Below, one piece after another: positions 16,415 to 25,355 of a stretch of 64,000 nucleotides of DNA. This DNA is from Treponema sp. (GTDB lineage: Bacteria; Spirochaetota; Spirochaetia; Treponematales; Treponemataceae): assembly GCA_024693045.1 (NCBI GenBank), contig JAILLQ010000021.1, positions 1 to 64,000 of the forward strand, given 5' to 3'. The position numbers were made by a program, and so were the translations under genes. Numbering within the stretch: position 1 is the first letter of the stretch; the number at the start of each line of letters is the position of its first letter. Under the pieces are notes generated by a model that saw nothing but the letters and a program-made list of their open reading frames with translations, searched no databases and was not told the DNA's origin.

Positions 16415-16882
16415 ATGTGTACTGAATTAGAACGATTTCATTTTCCAATGTTGATGGAGCTTTCCGTTTATAACCGTCATTATGTAGCGAATGCGTTAAC
16501 TCCAATTGCAAAAGAAAATGATCTTAAGATGAGTGAAGTATCTCTTTTGCTGCTTCTGTATTTGAATCCATCTGTAAAAACAGCGAAAGAAATAGCTTGT
16601 TTGGGTGAATTAAAGAGAGGAAATATCTCTGTATTGGTAGAAAGTCTTTCTAAAAGAGGTCTTATTTCTCAAGTAGAAGATGTTGAGGACCGCAGAAAAA
16701 AGACTTTGGAATTAACATCGGAAGCTTCAGGGATTATTGAAAGCTGCAAAGGAATTTTAGTAGATATGCTTAAAATCAGCTTCAATGGAATTCCAGAAGA
16801 TGAATTAAAAATCTGCGAAAAAGTTTTTATGAAAATGTATGACAACATGAAAACTGCTTTCGGAAAGGAGTTGTATAGATGA
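16415..16882 (+). CDS. MarR-family transcriptional regulator
   Basis: 155 aa from the ATG at 16415, chosen because AAGAGGA lies six to ten bases upstream and the promoter at 16338-16366 lies before it; the longer frame from 16274 would start upstream of the promoter. The winged helix is visible: TAKEIACLGELKRGNISVLVESLSKRGLISQVEDVEDRRKKTLELT, with the DxRxK wing. MarR proteins are usually ligand-released repressors. The stop overlaps the outer-membrane channel gene by four bases, so it heads the operon and probably controls it and itself. The ligand is unknown. Confidence 0.88.
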   Translation: MCTELERFHFPMLMELSVYNRHYVANALTPIAKENDLKMSEVSLLLLLYLNPSVKTAKEIACLGELKRGNISVLVESLSKRGLISQVEDVEDRRKKTLELTSEASGIIESCKGILVDMLKISFNGIPEDELKICEKVFMKMYDNMKTAFGKELYR

Positions 16883-18336
16883 AAAGTTTAAATAAAAAAA
16901 CCTTATCGTTATTTATTTTGCTTCTTTTGGGTGCTTGGGTTTTTTCTCAGGAAGAAAAATCTGAAAGCAAGGATGTAGAACCGATTCTTAGTCTAACAGT
17001 AGAAGATGCTGTTTCATATGCTCTGGAAAATTCAAAGTCATTAAAAAGTAGTGCAATCGAATTGGAAATTAAGAAAAGGGCCGCAGATAATTCCTGGAAT
17101 ATTTTTTTACCAAGCCTTTCTGCAAGTGGAACTTTAGCTAGAACTTCAAGCAATTCTACTTATACCAGTATAGCTTCTTCTGTAACTACAGTTGCTAGAA
17201 TCAGTCAGTTAGAAAACGGAAAAGTTCTTCCTTCGTATATGTATGATTCTGTTGTTTCTTCTGCTGGTTATGATGATACAGAAGATTTACACTGGGCTTT
17301 GGTTGCTAATGCAAAGGCTCAATGGAATTTTAATCTTGCAATGATTGATTCAATTAAAATTGCAAAAAAACAGTATGAAACAGGCCTGATTACATGGGAA
17401 CAGGCAAGCCGGGAAACAGAAGTGAATATTCGTAAATTGTTTTACGGTCTTTTGGTTCAGCAGGAAAGTGTAAATATTCAGAAGACTTCTATGGAAAATG
17501 CAGAAGCTCGCTGGAAGCAGGCTGAACGCCAGTACAGCAACGGTTCTGTTCCTCGCTTGCAGATGTTGAACGCCAGAGTAACTTACGAAAATAAAAGACC
17601 TGATTTGCTTTCTGCTGAACAGGGACTTAAACAGAACAAAGAAATGTTTGTATTCCTTTTAGGCTTGCCTTATGGACGAGAAATTGAGCTTGTTGGAGGC
17701 CTTGAATTTTCTTACAAAGAATTGGATGCAGACAAACTTTTTCAGAAATATGTAGATAGAAATAATGAAATTCAGAATTTGCTTAAAAATAAAGAAATCC
17801 TTGAATATTCAATTAGGGCAAAAAAACTTTCTACATTTACACCTAGTCTTTCACTGGGTTGGTCTTATCAGCCAACTTTGTATGCAGGCGGTTCTTGGAA
17901 TTCCAGTGATATTGGACCATTCCAGAGCAATGACGGTGGAAATTTAAGTTTTACACTAGTTTATTCAAACCTGTTTGATATGCTTCCATGCTCTGCAAAT
18001 ATGCAGGCAATTAAGGATTTGAAGCAGCAGTATAATCAGGTTTTGCTGGGACTTGAACAGTTGTATCAGAATTCTGAAATCGAAATTCATAAGCTCTGCG
18101 ATAAAATTGCTGTAGCAAAGGCTAACATTGAAGCTATGGAAAACAATGTTAGCCTTGCCCAGGAAGCTTATGAGTCTACTCTTAAGGCCTATAACGCAGG
18201 TCAGACAGAACGCCTGGAACTTCAGGATTCAGAAGAATCTTTGAATAAAGCGAAACTTGGTCTTATGAGCCAGAAAAACGAATACATTTCAAGTCTTTTG
18301 GATTTGGAAACAAAACTTAATATTACTTTGGACTAG
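16879..18336 (+). CDS. TolC-like outer membrane efflux protein
   Basis: 485 aa with a signal peptide (residues 1-~23, ending AWVFSQ). Two OEP repeats are visible, each starting with a pattern like LTVEDAVSYALENSKSLKSSAIELEI and later AYESTLKAYNAGQTERLELQDSEESLNKAK; long helices form the periplasmic tunnel. It would be the outer membrane duct of the tripartite pump encoded by the next two genes. The start overlaps marR by four bases and has GGAG upstream inside marR. Confidence 0.9.
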   Translation: MKSLNKKTLSLFILLLLGAWVFSQEEKSESKDVEPILSLTVEDAVSYALENSKSLKSSAIELEIKKRAADNSWNIFLPSLSASGTLARTSSNSTYTSIASSVTTVARISQLENGKVLPSYMYDSVVSSAGYDDTEDLHWALVANAKAQWNFNLAMIDSIKIAKKQYETGLITWEQASRETEVNIRKLFYGLLVQQESVNIQKTSMENAEARWKQAERQYSNGSVPRLQMLNARVTYENKRPDLLSAEQGLKQNKEMFVFLLGLPYGREIELVGGLEFSYKELDADKLFQKYVDRNNEIQNLLKNKEILEYSIRAKKLSTFTPSLSLGWSYQPTLYAGGSWNSSDIGPFQSNDGGNLSFTLVYSNLFDMLPCSANMQAIKDLKQQYNQVLLGLEQLYQNSEIEIHKLCDKIAVAKANIEAMENNVSLAQEAYESTLKAYNAGQTERLELQDSEESLNKAKLGLMSQKNEYISSLLDLETKLNITLD

Positions 18337-18379
18337 CTATAAGTTCAGAAAATGAAATTTAGATAATATAGGAGATTTT

Positions 18380-19306
18380 ATGAAAATTACTAAATTGATT
18401 TCGGTCATCTGTATTGGAAGTGTGATAACTGCAGGCTTGTGTAGTTGTGGAAATAAAAATAAGGCAGCAAAGGCTAAGGCAAAAGGTGAAAAAGAGGTTG
18501 TTGAAACAATCTTTGCTGTAAATGCCTATAAGGCTATTCCTAGAACATTAGATAATTATCTTGAATTTGGAGGAAACGTTCAGACTTCTTCTAGCGTAGA
18601 TATTTATCCAGATGTTCAGAGTGGTAAGCTTTCAAAGATAAATGTGAAAGTTGGCGACAAGGTAAAAAAGGATCAGATTGTAGCTTTTGTAGATGCTAGC
18701 CGTGCAGGTATGGATTATCAGTCAAGCCCGATAAAAGCTCCTGTAGACGGAACAATTACTTCTTTCCCTTTCAATGTAGGGGCTACGGTATCGGCTTCTA
18801 TGTCAGTTGGAAAAATCAGTTCAACTGGTACTTTGGAAATAAAGACAAATGTTGCAGAAAGATTTTTGAGCCGTGTAAAAATGAATCAGAAGGCTGAACT
18901 TACTTTTGATGCTTATCCTGGTGTAGTTTTTTCTGCAAAACTTGTTGAAATAGATCCTATTCTTGATACAAATACTCGTACTTTGGGCATAAAACTCATC
19001 GTAACTCCAAGTGATTCAAGATTAAGAGCCGGAATGTATGCTCGAATCAAATTGATTACTGATACAAGAAAAAATACAATCGTTCTTCCTTCTAATGTTG
19101 TTGTAACTAGAAATGAAGAAGATGTCGTATACATTATTGATTCAGTTACAAATATTGTAAAAGCAAGTCCTGTTAAAAAAGGTATTCGTGTAGATGACAA
19201 GCAGGAAATTGAACAGGGAATTGCACCTGGTGATTTGGTTGTTATTAAGGGACAGTCACTTCTTTCTGACGGTTCTAAGGTAAATGTTGTTTCTGTTATA
19301 GAGTAA
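18380..19306 (+). CDS. RND periplasmic adaptor (membrane fusion) lipoprotein
   Basis: 308 aa. A signal peptide ends in a relaxed spirochetal lipobox (TAGLCSCG, lipid-modified Cys near residue 22). A barrel-sandwich half motif SVDIYPDVQSGKLSKINVKVGDKVKKDQIVAFVD is paired with SSPIKAPVDGTITSFPFNVGATVSASMSVGKI. The long coiled-coil hairpin between the lipoyl halves is almost absent, which makes this a compact adaptor. A beta-barrel domain and a membrane-proximal domain follow (GDLVVIKGQSLLSDGSKV). It links the RND pump with the TolC-like channel. GGAG lies upstream of the ATG. Confidence 0.9.
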   Translation: MKITKLISVICIGSVITAGLCSCGNKNKAAKAKAKGEKEVVETIFAVNAYKAIPRTLDNYLEFGGNVQTSSSVDIYPDVQSGKLSKINVKVGDKVKKDQIVAFVDASRAGMDYQSSPIKAPVDGTITSFPFNVGATVSASMSVGKISSTGTLEIKTNVAERFLSRVKMNQKAELTFDAYPGVVFSAKLVEIDPILDTNTRTLGIKLIVTPSDSRLRAGMYARIKLITDTRKNTIVLPSNVVVTRNEEDVVYIIDSVTNIVKASPVKKGIRVDDKQEIEQGIAPGDLVVIKGQSLLSDGSKVNVVSVIE

Positions 19307-19329
19307 TAAGTGTGAAAATGGGGGCCTAG

Positions 19330-22300
19330 ATGTCTTTTTCTAAATTGGCTGTAAAAAAACCAACGACTGTCCTGATTATATTTATGATTTTGGCAGCCCT
19401 TGGTATTTATTGTACTACAACTCTTCCTGTAGATATGTATCCTGATATGGATATTCCATACATTATCATTATTACCAGTTATTCAAATGCTGGTCCGGAA
19501 GAAGTAGAAAAAAGTGTTACGCGAACGCTGGAAAGTTCTCTTTCCGGGGTTTCTGGATTAAAAGAATGTACTTCTCAATCTCAGACAGGTACCAGTCTTG
19601 TCATAATGGAATTTGAGTACGGAACCAACCTGGATGCGGCGTCAAATGAAATACGCGATAAAATCGATATTGTACGAGGCTTTCTGCCAGAAGACGCTGA
19701 CACTCCTATGATTATTAAAATGGACCCTTCTATGATGCCGGTAATGAATCTTGTTGTTACTGGTTCTAGAACTCCAGAAGAATTGAGTTCTTACGTAGAA
19801 GATATAATTGAACCTCGTCTTGAACAGGTTGATGGTGTTGCTTCGGTAACAGTTGTAGGTGACCGAGAAAAGGCTATTATCATCGATGTTCCTAGAGACC
19901 GACTGGATGCTTACGGGCTTACTTTTTCAGGAATTGCTCAGACAATTGGTGTGCAGAATATTACTAGTTCCGGCGGTTCAATTGAATCCGGGGATTCAAA
20001 TTATTCTATTTCTGCAGAAGGAACTTACAAATCTATAAAGGATATTAAAAATACAGTATTGGCTCAGCCAAGAAAGGCAAATGGCGAAAAGGTTGATGTT
20101 TTGCTTCGTGATATTGCAAATGTTTATGAAGGTTACAAAGATACTACAAGCCTTGCCTTCTATGAAGACAAGCCTTCAATTTTGCTTTTGATAACAAAAC
20201 AGTCGGGTAAAAATACAGTAGAAACTGCTAAAAAGGTTAGAAAACAGCTTCCTATTATTATGGATAATCTTCCTGATGATATTGAGCTTGTAGAAACAGC
20301 AAATAATGCAGACGACATTAACAACACTATTTGGACCGTAATCAAATCTCTTCTTGAAGGTATTGTTCTTGCCGTAGTAATTTTGTACATCTTCCTTCGT
20401 TCATTTAAATCTACTTTCATTATTGCGCTTGCAATTCCAATGTCGGTAATTATTACTCTCTGTCTCATGTACTTCTGTGGACTTTCTATCAACATGATGA
20501 CTTTGTCAGGTTTGCTTTTGGGTATTGGTATGCTTGTAGATAACTCAATCGTAGTTCTTGAAAACATATTCAGTTATCGAGAACGAGATGCAAAACCTGA
20601 AGTTGCAGCCGTACTCGGTTCAGAAGAAATGATTAACTCTATTACAGGTTCTACTTTGACAACTGTATGTATCTTCCTTCCTATGATTATGCTCAGAAAG
20701 ATGCTTGGTATCATGGGGCAGATGTTCATCGGTTTTGCCTTTACAATTATTTTCTCTCTTTTGTGTTCACTGGTTGTAGCGGCAGTTTTAGTTCCTGTTC
20801 TTTCCTCTAAGTATTTGGTTATCGAAAAATCATCTGCCCGCAAAATGAATAAGCCTTTGGCTGCATTTGACGGAATTATGAGCAGGTTCTTTACCTGGTT
20901 GGATAATATTTATGCTTCTGGTGTAAGAAAAGTTTTGCACCACAGAAAACTTACTATTGCCGTAGTATTCGGGCTTTTTGTGCTTTCTATTTATGGAGTA
21001 ACGATAGTTGGATTTATTTTTATGCCGGAAGTTCCTTCTACTCAGGTAATCGTTGATTTAACTATGCCAAAAGGTACAACAATCGATATAACTCGAGAAG
21101 TTATGTATCAGATGAAGGCTAACATTATGAATGATCTTAAGGGAGTTAAGTTTACTACAACTTCTGTTGGTGGTTCTAATATGCTCAGTAGTGCATCTGA
21201 TTCAAATACAGCTGAATTGACTTTGACCTTGTACAAGGAATCTGAAAGACAGCCTGGCTGGGATAATGAAGATAGTGCAAAAGAAAAAATCCGAAAGTAC
21301 TTTAATGCTTTCCCAGGGGCAGAATTCGTATTTGGAACTGGCCAGCAGTCTATGTCTAGATCTGCAATTGATGTTGTTGTACGTTCGGACAATCTTGATT
21401 TAGCACGCAAAACAGCAAAAGACATTCAGAAGATTATTAAAGAGTATGCTTCTGACTATGTAAACGAAACAACCATTGACCTTGAAGACGGCTTGCCTGA
21501 GCTCAAAATTAATATGGACAGAAACCGTATGTATGAACTTGGTGTAAACGCTTATTCCGCTGGTGCCGAACTTAACGCTGCTATCAACGGTAAAACTGCT
21601 AGCCGTTACGATGACAATGGTACTCAGATAGATATGATTGTTCGCCTTGATCCTAACGACAAGAAAAAGTTTGCAGATTTGGAACAGCTTTATGTTATGA
21701 ACTCTGTAGGACAGAGAATTCCATTTGCAAGTTTTTCTCGCTATGAACAGTCTTTGTCACCAGTAACAATTCGCCGTGAAAGTCAGACTCGTACAATTCG
21801 CGTTTCGATTGTTCCAAAGAAGGGTTATTCACTCAATGTAATTCAGAATAATTTGGATAAATTGATTAAGGAAAAAATTATTCAGGATGAAAACCTTATA
21901 ATTACTTTTGACGGTTCATACAAAGATATGGTTGAAGCGATTCAGAAATTCTCGGTAGTTATTATTATGGCTGCGATTCTGGTATTTGCGGTTATGGCCA
22001 GTCAGTTTGAATCCTTTAAGGATCCTTACATCATCGTATTTACAATTCCTCTGTCCTTTATTGGGGTAGTTGCAATTTATCTTATGACAGGAAATATGAT
22101 GAACGTAGTTTCTGTTGTCGGTATGCTGGTACTTGTTGGTACCATTGTAAATAACGGTATCGTTCTGGTTGACTACACGAACTTGCTTAGAAAACGAGGC
22201 TTTGCTTTGGAAGAAGCTTGTGTAGAAGCCGCTAGAAACCGACTTAGACCAATTTTGATGTCTACACTTACAACAGTTACTTCACTTATTCCTATGGCCT

Positions 22301-22821
22301 TCTTCCCAGGCGAAGGTGGACAGCTTACACAGCCTATTGGTTTGACTGTATTGGGTGGTATGACATTTGGTTCTTTGATGACTTTGTTTGTAATGCCGGT
22401 TATTTACTACAACTTCAACCTAAAGAGAGAAAAGAAACTTTTGGCAGAAAGAGCAAAAGAAGCTGAAACTCATAACTTCCTTGTAGATAAAGCTTTGGTC
22501 GCAAAAGTAAAGACTTCTAAACAAAATAGAGAAGAAAAAAAACAGGAAGCTGATTCAGATGACTCTGTGGAGGGGCAAGCGGACAGTGCAATAAAAGCTG
22601 CTGAAGACGAATTGCAGAAAGACCGGATTGAACATGCCATGGAATCTGTAAGCATGAAGGAACCTCGCGAAAAGAGCCGAATAGTTGAAGTTTTGGAAAA
22701 GAAGGCTACTGCTGATAAAAAGAAGAGCCGCAAATTTCTTGCAGAAAGATTAAAGGAATTGCAGTCAGCTTTGACAGATGTTTCTGAAATGATTAACGAA
22801 GATAAGCAGGATGGTGAGTAA
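19330..22821 (+). CDS. RND-family multidrug efflux transporter (HAE type)
   Basis: Inner membrane pump of 1163 aa, driven by proton or ion flux. It has the usual twelve helices and two large periplasmic loops. Visible blocks: PVDMYPDMDIPYIIIITSYSNAGPEEVEKSVT at the start, the helix with GLLLGIGMLVDNSIVVLENIF (two acidic residues region), the FMPEVPSTQVIVDLTMPKGT porter segment and the second half VGMLVLVGTIVNNGIVLVDYTN. Unlike typical AcrB homologues, it has a ~120-residue charged cytoplasmic tail after the last helix (from KREKKLLAERAKEAE), rich in Lys and Glu and likely helical. The last base is shared with the next start codon. Confidence 0.93.
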   Translation: MSFSKLAVKKPTTVLIIFMILAALGIYCTTTLPVDMYPDMDIPYIIIITSYSNAGPEEVEKSVTRTLESSLSGVSGLKECTSQSQTGTSLVIMEFEYGTNLDAASNEIRDKIDIVRGFLPEDADTPMIIKMDPSMMPVMNLVVTGSRTPEELSSYVEDIIEPRLEQVDGVASVTVVGDREKAIIIDVPRDRLDAYGLTFSGIAQTIGVQNITSSGGSIESGDSNYSISAEGTYKSIKDIKNTVLAQPRKANGEKVDVLLRDIANVYEGYKDTTSLAFYEDKPSILLLITKQSGKNTVETAKKVRKQLPIIMDNLPDDIELVETANNADDINNTIWTVIKSLLEGIVLAVVILYIFLRSFKSTFIIALAIPMSVIITLCLMYFCGLSINMMTLSGLLLGIGMLVDNSIVVLENIFSYRERDAKPEVAAVLGSEEMINSITGSTLTTVCIFLPMIMLRKMLGIMGQMFIGFAFTIIFSLLCSLVVAAVLVPVLSSKYLVIEKSSARKMNKPLAAFDGIMSRFFTWLDNIYASGVRKVLHHRKLTIAVVFGLFVLSIYGVTIVGFIFMPEVPSTQVIVDLTMPKGTTIDITREVMYQMKANIMNDLKGVKFTTTSVGGSNMLSSASDSNTAELTLTLYKESERQPGWDNEDSAKEKIRKYFNAFPGAEFVFGTGQQSMSRSAIDVVVRSDNLDLARKTAKDIQKIIKEYASDYVNETTIDLEDGLPELKINMDRNRMYELGVNAYSAGAELNAAINGKTASRYDDNGTQIDMIVRLDPNDKKKFADLEQLYVMNSVGQRIPFASFSRYEQSLSPVTIRRESQTRTIRVSIVPKKGYSLNVIQNNLDKLIKEKIIQDENLIITFDGSYKDMVEAIQKFSVVIIMAAILVFAVMASQFESFKDPYIIVFTIPLSFIGVVAIYLMTGNMMNVVSVVGMLVLVGTIVNNGIVLVDYTNLLRKRGFALEEACVEAARNRLRPILMSTLTTVTSLIPMAFFPGEGGQLTQPIGLTVLGGMTFGSLMTLFVMPVIYYNFNLKREKKLLAERAKEAETHNFLVDKALVAKVKTSKQNREEKKQEADSDDSVEGQADSAIKAAEDELQKDRIEHAMESVSMKEPREKSRIVEVLEKKATADKKKSRKFLAERLKELQSALTDVSEMINEDKQDGE

Positions 22822-23129
22822 TGAAGAGAATTGAAATCGTTATGACACAGGCTATTGAAGTAGATTTTATGGGACTTTACGAAAAAGCTTGTCGTATTGC
22901 AGAAATAAAATGCAAGTTCACAAAAATTGATGGTGTAATGGGCCAGGGAAATACAAATCCAAAATTGGGTGATTCTATTTGGCCTCAGTTGAATGTAATG
23001 TTCATTCTTGTTATTGAAGACAAGTATGTAGGAATCATTAAAAACATCATTGAAACTTTGCACAAAACATTTGTAGGAGAGGGGGTCGCTGCGTTTATCA
23101 GTGATGCAGATGACCTTATGAATATTTAG
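22821..23129 (+). CDS. PII-like small protein coupled to the RND pump
   Basis: 102 aa. Short ferredoxin-like alpha/beta pattern: strand RIEIVMTQ, helix with LYEKACRIAEI, strands CKFTKIDGVMGQGNTNPKLGD, strand VMFILVIEDKYVGIIKNIIETLHKTF and GEGVAAFISDADDLMNI. It resembles the PII/CutA superfamily, in which the T-loop-like G-Q-G stretch would sit at residues ~36-50. Its ATG shares one base with the RND stop, so it is translationally coupled. PII-like proteins next to metal or RND pumps are known in other bacteria; here a role in sensing or gating the pump is inferred. No enzyme motif is seen. Confidence 0.65.
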   Translation: MKRIEIVMTQAIEVDFMGLYEKACRIAEIKCKFTKIDGVMGQGNTNPKLGDSIWPQLNVMFILVIEDKYVGIIKNIIETLHKTFVGEGVAAFISDADDLMNI

Positions 23130-23135
23130 AAAAGA

Positions 23136-23215
23136 AAGCCTTAAAAAGAGTAAATGCAGTTCTCAATAAACCTCCGAAATATTTATTAGATTTGCAGACA
23201 CTCTTTTTAAGGCTT
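23136..23215. terminator. Long bidirectional hairpin between convergent operons
   Basis: A perfect 16-bp inverted repeat, AAGCCTTAAAAAGAGT (23136-23151) and its complement (23200-23215), with a 48-base loop holding a weaker AATAAA/TTTATT pair. T-rich tracts lie beyond the stem on both strands. It sits between convergent stops (PII-like gene and helicase partner), so it is best read as a two-way terminator rather than an invertible segment. Confidence 0.7.
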
Positions 23216-23233
23216 GTTTATTTTACAATATAT

Positions 23234-25354
23234 TTATCTAAAAATAGAAGTACGAATAATTTTTATGTGATTAGCCCGACTTACCGAATAGAAGCGTATT
23301 TCTCCACTTTTTTGATCGGCAAATTTTACTAGAGAATCGTTTGTTTGTTTTGCCAGCATTAAAGGTTGCCCTAAAAAAGTTTCCATTATCGAAGAGTCTT
23401 TTTCGTTAGGAATTGTTAATTCAATCATATCGCCAGCCTGTATGGCATTTTCCAAAAGGTGGATTTTTCCATTGTAGTTCATTCCATCTGCTTCTAGGAT
23501 TTCCAGTCTTACAGTTTCCGGCTTAAGTTGTTCTTCATTAAGAATAACCTTTCTTTCGATGCGGGTTAAAAGTCCTTCGTATTGCTGTTTAGAAAGTTCC
23601 ATTGATTCTAGTTTTGCAATTAAGGCTTTTTTAAATTCATCTGCTTTTTGCGAGGAGGCAAGAAGTTCCTGTTCTGCCTGAGGATTATCAATTGAATTGT
23701 AGAAATAATTTGCCCCCTGATTAACAGGTGGGTAATTGATTGTTTCGTTTTCTGGTGCGGCAGCTTTTACATTTCCCATAAATTCCAGTCCAGATTCTTT
23801 TATAAAGAGGTCTGCATCCTGGGAGAGAGGAATGTTAAGCAGAAAAATCCCGGTGGCAAGCTTTAGTTGTATGTATGGGGCAATTTTCGGATTATTTTGA
23901 ACAAGTCTTTCAATCTTTTCATCTACTTTAAGGATATAACCTTTGTACAAAAGAGCGGAAGAATAACTGGTCTGCCATTCTTCAATATTGATTTCAAGGT
24001 TCTGTGGAATTTTATAAGCGTTATAGAGAGAAAGCCTTTCAAGTATATCTTCTTTTGTGAGATTTTTATCGAAGGCACGACTGATTGATTTTCTGTTGAT
24101 TTCAAATTCTGTTACTGTGCTGGAACTTTTTACATCCATAAAAAGTACAAGTTGCATAAGTTCATTTAAAGTAAGACCTGGCATAATTGTAATGTTTGTG
24201 CCGGCATTTATATTCAAAATTCCTTTTTTTTGTTCGCTAGAAAGTTTGAGTTCCTGATTTGTTAGAACCGGTCCTGGAATCAAAATGGCTTCTTCAGTTT
24301 CGCTTTTGCCGATTTCTGTAAAAAGTCCAAAGGTTATTGCATTGTCGATAATTTCTTCTTCAATTTGGCCTGAATATTCGGTCTTGTCAGATGAGTTTAA
24401 ATGGCTTTCTATCATGCGGGAAAAACGGCTCCTGCCAGGACGCCTGTCTTCATCTGCAACTTTATTACTGATTAAAAAGGCTATTCTAAGTAAAGATGAT
24501 TTTGAAACTCCGGTTTGAGGAGTAGAAGCTGCTACATCCAGTAAAAGCTGGGTTTGAGAGCGTAAACCTTCTCTTCCTAATCGCACTGCAGCCGCTGTAC
24601 TTAAAAAAGCGTATTGTAGAACTTCAGGGTTTTCAGAAAATATTTCAAAGCGCTTTTGATCAACTTCGATAGATTTTTCGCCAATTTTAATGAGCTTAAG
24701 GTTAACAAGCCCTTTAAAAAGTTTTTTTAAGATTTCAATTTTTCCAGGGAAAATAAGATTCAGTTTTTCAATGTCTTTCTTTTTGAATTCGCAGTTGTTG
24801 CGGCACATTTCTGGATTTTCATAAATATAAGAAATGAAAGAAGCAATAAAAAGCGGTGTAAGAGTAAATGGAGGATCGAAATTATGAGCCAAAAAAACTG
24901 GTTCTGAAATTAGTTTTTTTAGATTTATGTAAGGCTGTAAAAGCTCTTCCAGAAGAGGGTTGATAGCAAATAATGATTCTTCTTTGTCGTTTTTGTAGCT
25001 GTAAATTATAAGTCGTTCGTTTAGGTTTAAAAGCTGGGAATAGATTTCTGAAACTGGATATTCACTTTTAAAAAAATCTGTGATTTTGTCTCTGCTTGCG
25101 TTTTTAATTGAAGAAATTGCTGAAATTATTTTTATATCGAATTCACTTAGATAGGCGATGATTTTTTCTTTATTCTGCTCTTTTCTAAAAATGGAACTCA
25201 GTTGTTCAATCAGTTTGTCTTTGTTAAAAGGAGTGTGGATTTCTCCGATGTAAATTCGCATGATTTCGAAAAATCTTTCGTCATCCAAGAGAGACAAAGT
25301 GTTTCGCCAGCGTATAATCCGCTGGACTTTTGGGTTTTCTTTTTCTATCTCCAT
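23234..25354 (-). CDS. Helicase-associated protein, partner of XPB
   Basis: 706 aa, mostly alpha-helical, cytoplasmic. The C-terminal half contains an XPB/Ssl2-like helicase-associated domain layout (LNINAGTNITIMPGLTLNELMQLVLFMDVKSSSTVTEFEINRKSISRAF, DILERLSLYNAYKIPQNLEINIEEW), known from the domain Helicase_C_3, without any Walker A motif, so it is not itself an ATPase. The gene starts one base after the stop of the XPB gene, which implies coupled translation and a stable partnership. In treponemes such a protein accompanies XPB; its biochemical role is not known. It ends the operon before the large hairpin. Confidence 0.75.
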   Translation of the reverse strand: MEIEKENPKVQRIIRWRNTLSLLDDERFFEIMRIYIGEIHTPFNKDKLIEQLSSIFRKEQNKEKIIAYLSEFDIKIISAISSIKNASRDKITDFFKSEYPVSEIYSQLLNLNERLIIYSYKNDKEESLFAINPLLEELLQPYINLKKLISEPVFLAHNFDPPFTLTPLFIASFISYIYENPEMCRNNCEFKKKDIEKLNLIFPGKIEILKKLFKGLVNLKLIKIGEKSIEVDQKRFEIFSENPEVLQYAFLSTAAAVRLGREGLRSQTQLLLDVAASTPQTGVSKSSLLRIAFLISNKVADEDRRPGRSRFSRMIESHLNSSDKTEYSGQIEEEIIDNAITFGLFTEIGKSETEEAILIPGPVLTNQELKLSSEQKKGILNINAGTNITIMPGLTLNELMQLVLFMDVKSSSTVTEFEINRKSISRAFDKNLTKEDILERLSLYNAYKIPQNLEINIEEWQTSYSSALLYKGYILKVDEKIERLVQNNPKIAPYIQLKLATGIFLLNIPLSQDADLFIKESGLEFMGNVKAAAPENETINYPPVNQGANYFYNSIDNPQAEQELLASSQKADEFKKALIAKLESMELSKQQYEGLLTRIERKVILNEEQLKPETVRLEILEADGMNYNGKIHLLENAIQAGDMIELTIPNEKDSSIMETFLGQPLMLAKQTNDSLVKFADQKSGEIRFYSVSRANHIKIIRTSIFR

Positions 25355-25355
25355 C

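Noticed and set aside
22470..23063. 197-codon minus-strand frame opposite the RND tail and PII-like gene
   Set aside because: Ser/Phe/Cys-rich shadow without ribosome site; the plus-strand genes have clear family patterns.
23136..23215. 16-bp perfect inverted repeat with a 48-base spacer as an invertible segment
   Set aside because: It lies between convergent stop codons with T-rich flanks on both strands, so a two-way terminator is simpler.
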